A DNA stretch of 64,000 nt, taken from positions 372,001 to 436,000 of the forward strand of contig NZ_JAFNJU010000001.1 of assembly GCF_017368455.1 (NCBI RefSeq). Direction: 5' to 3'. The notes under the pieces are model-generated. The model was not told the origin of the DNA, did no database searches, and saw only the letters and a program-made list of their open reading frames with translations. The translations under genes were made by a program, and so were the position numbers. This stretch comes from Proteiniclasticum aestuarii (GTDB taxonomy: Bacteria > Bacillota > Clostridia > Clostridiales > Clostridiaceae). Within the stretch, counting starts at the first letter, position 1; every line of letters begins with the position of its first letter. Shown here piece by piece: positions 63,220-64,000 of this stretch.

Positions 63220-63248
63220 ATAATAGCAGAATAAATGTTTTTTGTAAA
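63220..63248 (-). promoter_or_regulatory. rnpB promoter
   Basis: TTTACA, 17 nt, TATTAT on the minus strand, ending 7 nt before the predicted RNA start. Confidence 0.75.
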
Positions 63249-63294
63249 CCGAAGCAGAAGAGGCTGACTTCCCCTTCTTCTTCTTTCAGGTATA

Positions 63295-64000
63295 TCAGAT
63301 GAAATTATAGGGATCCTTTTCTTTCTTGCTGAAATATACTGGAACATCACAATGAGCTTTGAACTCCTTGGCCATGCGTTCCATGATTGTATAATAGACC
63401 AGTTTCTCAGAATGGTAGTGTCCCGGGTCCACAACTGCAATCCCCATTTCTTCCAGTTCCTGAACATTGTGGTAAGTGGTATCTCCTGTCAGGATGCAAT
63501 CAGCCCCCTCTGCAATGGCCTTTTTGAAATAGCTTTGACCACTTCCGTTGATGATGGCCACTCGTCTGATCTGCTGATCAAGGTTTCCTGTATAACGTAT
63601 GGTTTCTACACCTAGCACTCTCTTTGTTTTACTGATGAAATCCGACAGTTTGACGGATCTTCTCAGATAGACAATGCGTCCTATGCCGGAATCGAAGTCA
63701 AAAGGACACTGCTCGATGATATCGAAATCCAGATAGTCAAACATTCTCACAATAGTATCATTCATCCCATCCTTCACCGAGTCCAGATTTGTATGAGCTG
63801 CATAGACATTGATATCATTCTTTATAAGTTCAATGATCTTTCTCCCCTGAAGGGTCTTCGTTGTTATGGATTTAGGCTTCATGAACAGCAACGGATGATG
63901 GGATACGATGAGGTTCACATCGTTCTCCTTCGCTTCCTGTATCACTTCAAGCGTTGTATCCATTGAAAAAAGAATTCCTCTGATCTCTGCTCTGCTGTCC
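63295..64000 (-). CDS. Nif3-family dinuclear metal-centre protein (partial, 5' end outside window)
   Basis: The frame stays open to the window edge. The codons before ATG 63963 read AEIRGILFSMDTTLEVIQEA, matching the family pattern RVLxALDxT, so that ATG is internal and the gene starts beyond 64000. Metal ligands visible are SHHPLLF (two His), HTNLD and the C-terminal GHYHSEK. Nif3/YbgI/YqfO proteins form hexameric rings with two metals per subunit; a GTP cyclohydrolase-like role has been suggested but is not settled. The window contains the last 234 codons. Confidence 0.92.
   Translation of the reverse strand, partial: DSRAEIRGILFSMDTTLEVIQEAKENDVNLIVSHHPLLFMKPKSITTKTLQGRKIIELIKNDINVYAAHTNLDSVKDGMNDTIVRMFDYLDFDIIEQCPFDFDSGIGRIVYLRRSVKLSDFISKTKRVLGVETIRYTGNLDQQIRRVAIINGSGQSYFKKAIAEGADCILTGDTTYHNVQELEEMGIAVVDPGHYHSEKLVYYTIMERMAKEFKAHCDVPVYFSKKEKDPYNFI

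Noticed and set aside
1..64000. CRISPR arrays, insertion sequences, prophage or tRNA genes
   Set aside because: I saw no regularly spaced repeats, no transposase or integrase frames and no tRNA cloverleaf signatures on either strand.

Overview
The window reads as a chromosomal segment of an anaerobic, low-to-moderate GC Firmicute of the class Clostridia. The evidence is the yajC-secDF / queA-tgt / ruvAB neighbourhood, the Firmicute-type GalT, the split glycine decarboxylase (GcvPA/GcvPB), an archaeal-style V/A-type ATPase, a ferredoxin-dependent 2-oxoacid oxidoreductase, a class A RNase P RNA and strong GGAGG Shine-Dalgarno sites with frequent TTG starts. I cannot name the genus. I see no IS element, prophage, CRISPR array or tRNA. 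Gene order looks like stable core chromosome, with one accessory-looking iron-uptake block.

Layout. 1-653 is the 5' part of a RecJ-like gene that has lost the catalytic DHH motifs. 796-7267 (minus) is protein export and tRNA/DNA maintenance: yajC, secDF, ruvA, ruvB, queA, tgt. 7386-9799 (minus) is pseudouridine catabolism (psuK with a fused DNA-binding domain, psuG) plus a small membrane protein. 9935-10750 is a zinc-ribbon membrane protein. 10906-15863 (minus) runs hflX, a nucleotidyltransferase, yigZ, yebC and a ZIP transporter. 15964-20445 (plus) holds hpt, a class A penicillin-binding protein and mgtE. 20519-25537 has a LUD protein, yaaA, hemW, lepA and rpsT. 25714-28984 (minus) is a sigma factor overlapping a short comEC, which overlaps holA. 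29405-30718 is a secreted coiled-coil M23 peptidase.

31004-39623 (minus) is a complete nine-gene V/A-type ATPase operon (H-C-I-K-F-E-A-B-D). It is followed by galT-galM, azlCD, msrA, an isolated transcription unit for a 37-residue peptide (44608-44721), and a secreted CAP-domain protein. 46240-52901 (minus) is a self-contained glycine cleavage operon in the order gcvT, gcvH, gcvPA, gcvPB, lpd, lplA. It supplies all four enzyme parts and the ligase that lipoylates GcvH. 53484-56020 is a two-subunit 2-oxoacid:ferredoxin oxidoreductase.

56344-60996 is an iron-siderophore ABC importer (yclNOPQ-like) divergent from an AraC-type regulator, with two Fur-box-like sites. The window ends with a TIM-barrel protein, a lipoprotein-like protein, rnpB and the 3' part of a Nif3-family gene.

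The most interesting unexplained items are: the RecJ-like protein without its metal ligands; the 37-residue peptide unit with an operator-like dyad in its promoter; the 11-codon leader ORF coupled to the iron permease; the Cys-rich tail on the iron ABC ATPase together with a Cys cluster in the neighbouring regulator; the JAMM-type domain fused to HflX; and tandem repeats with a 21-bp period upstream of the glycine operon, which has no glycine riboswitch.
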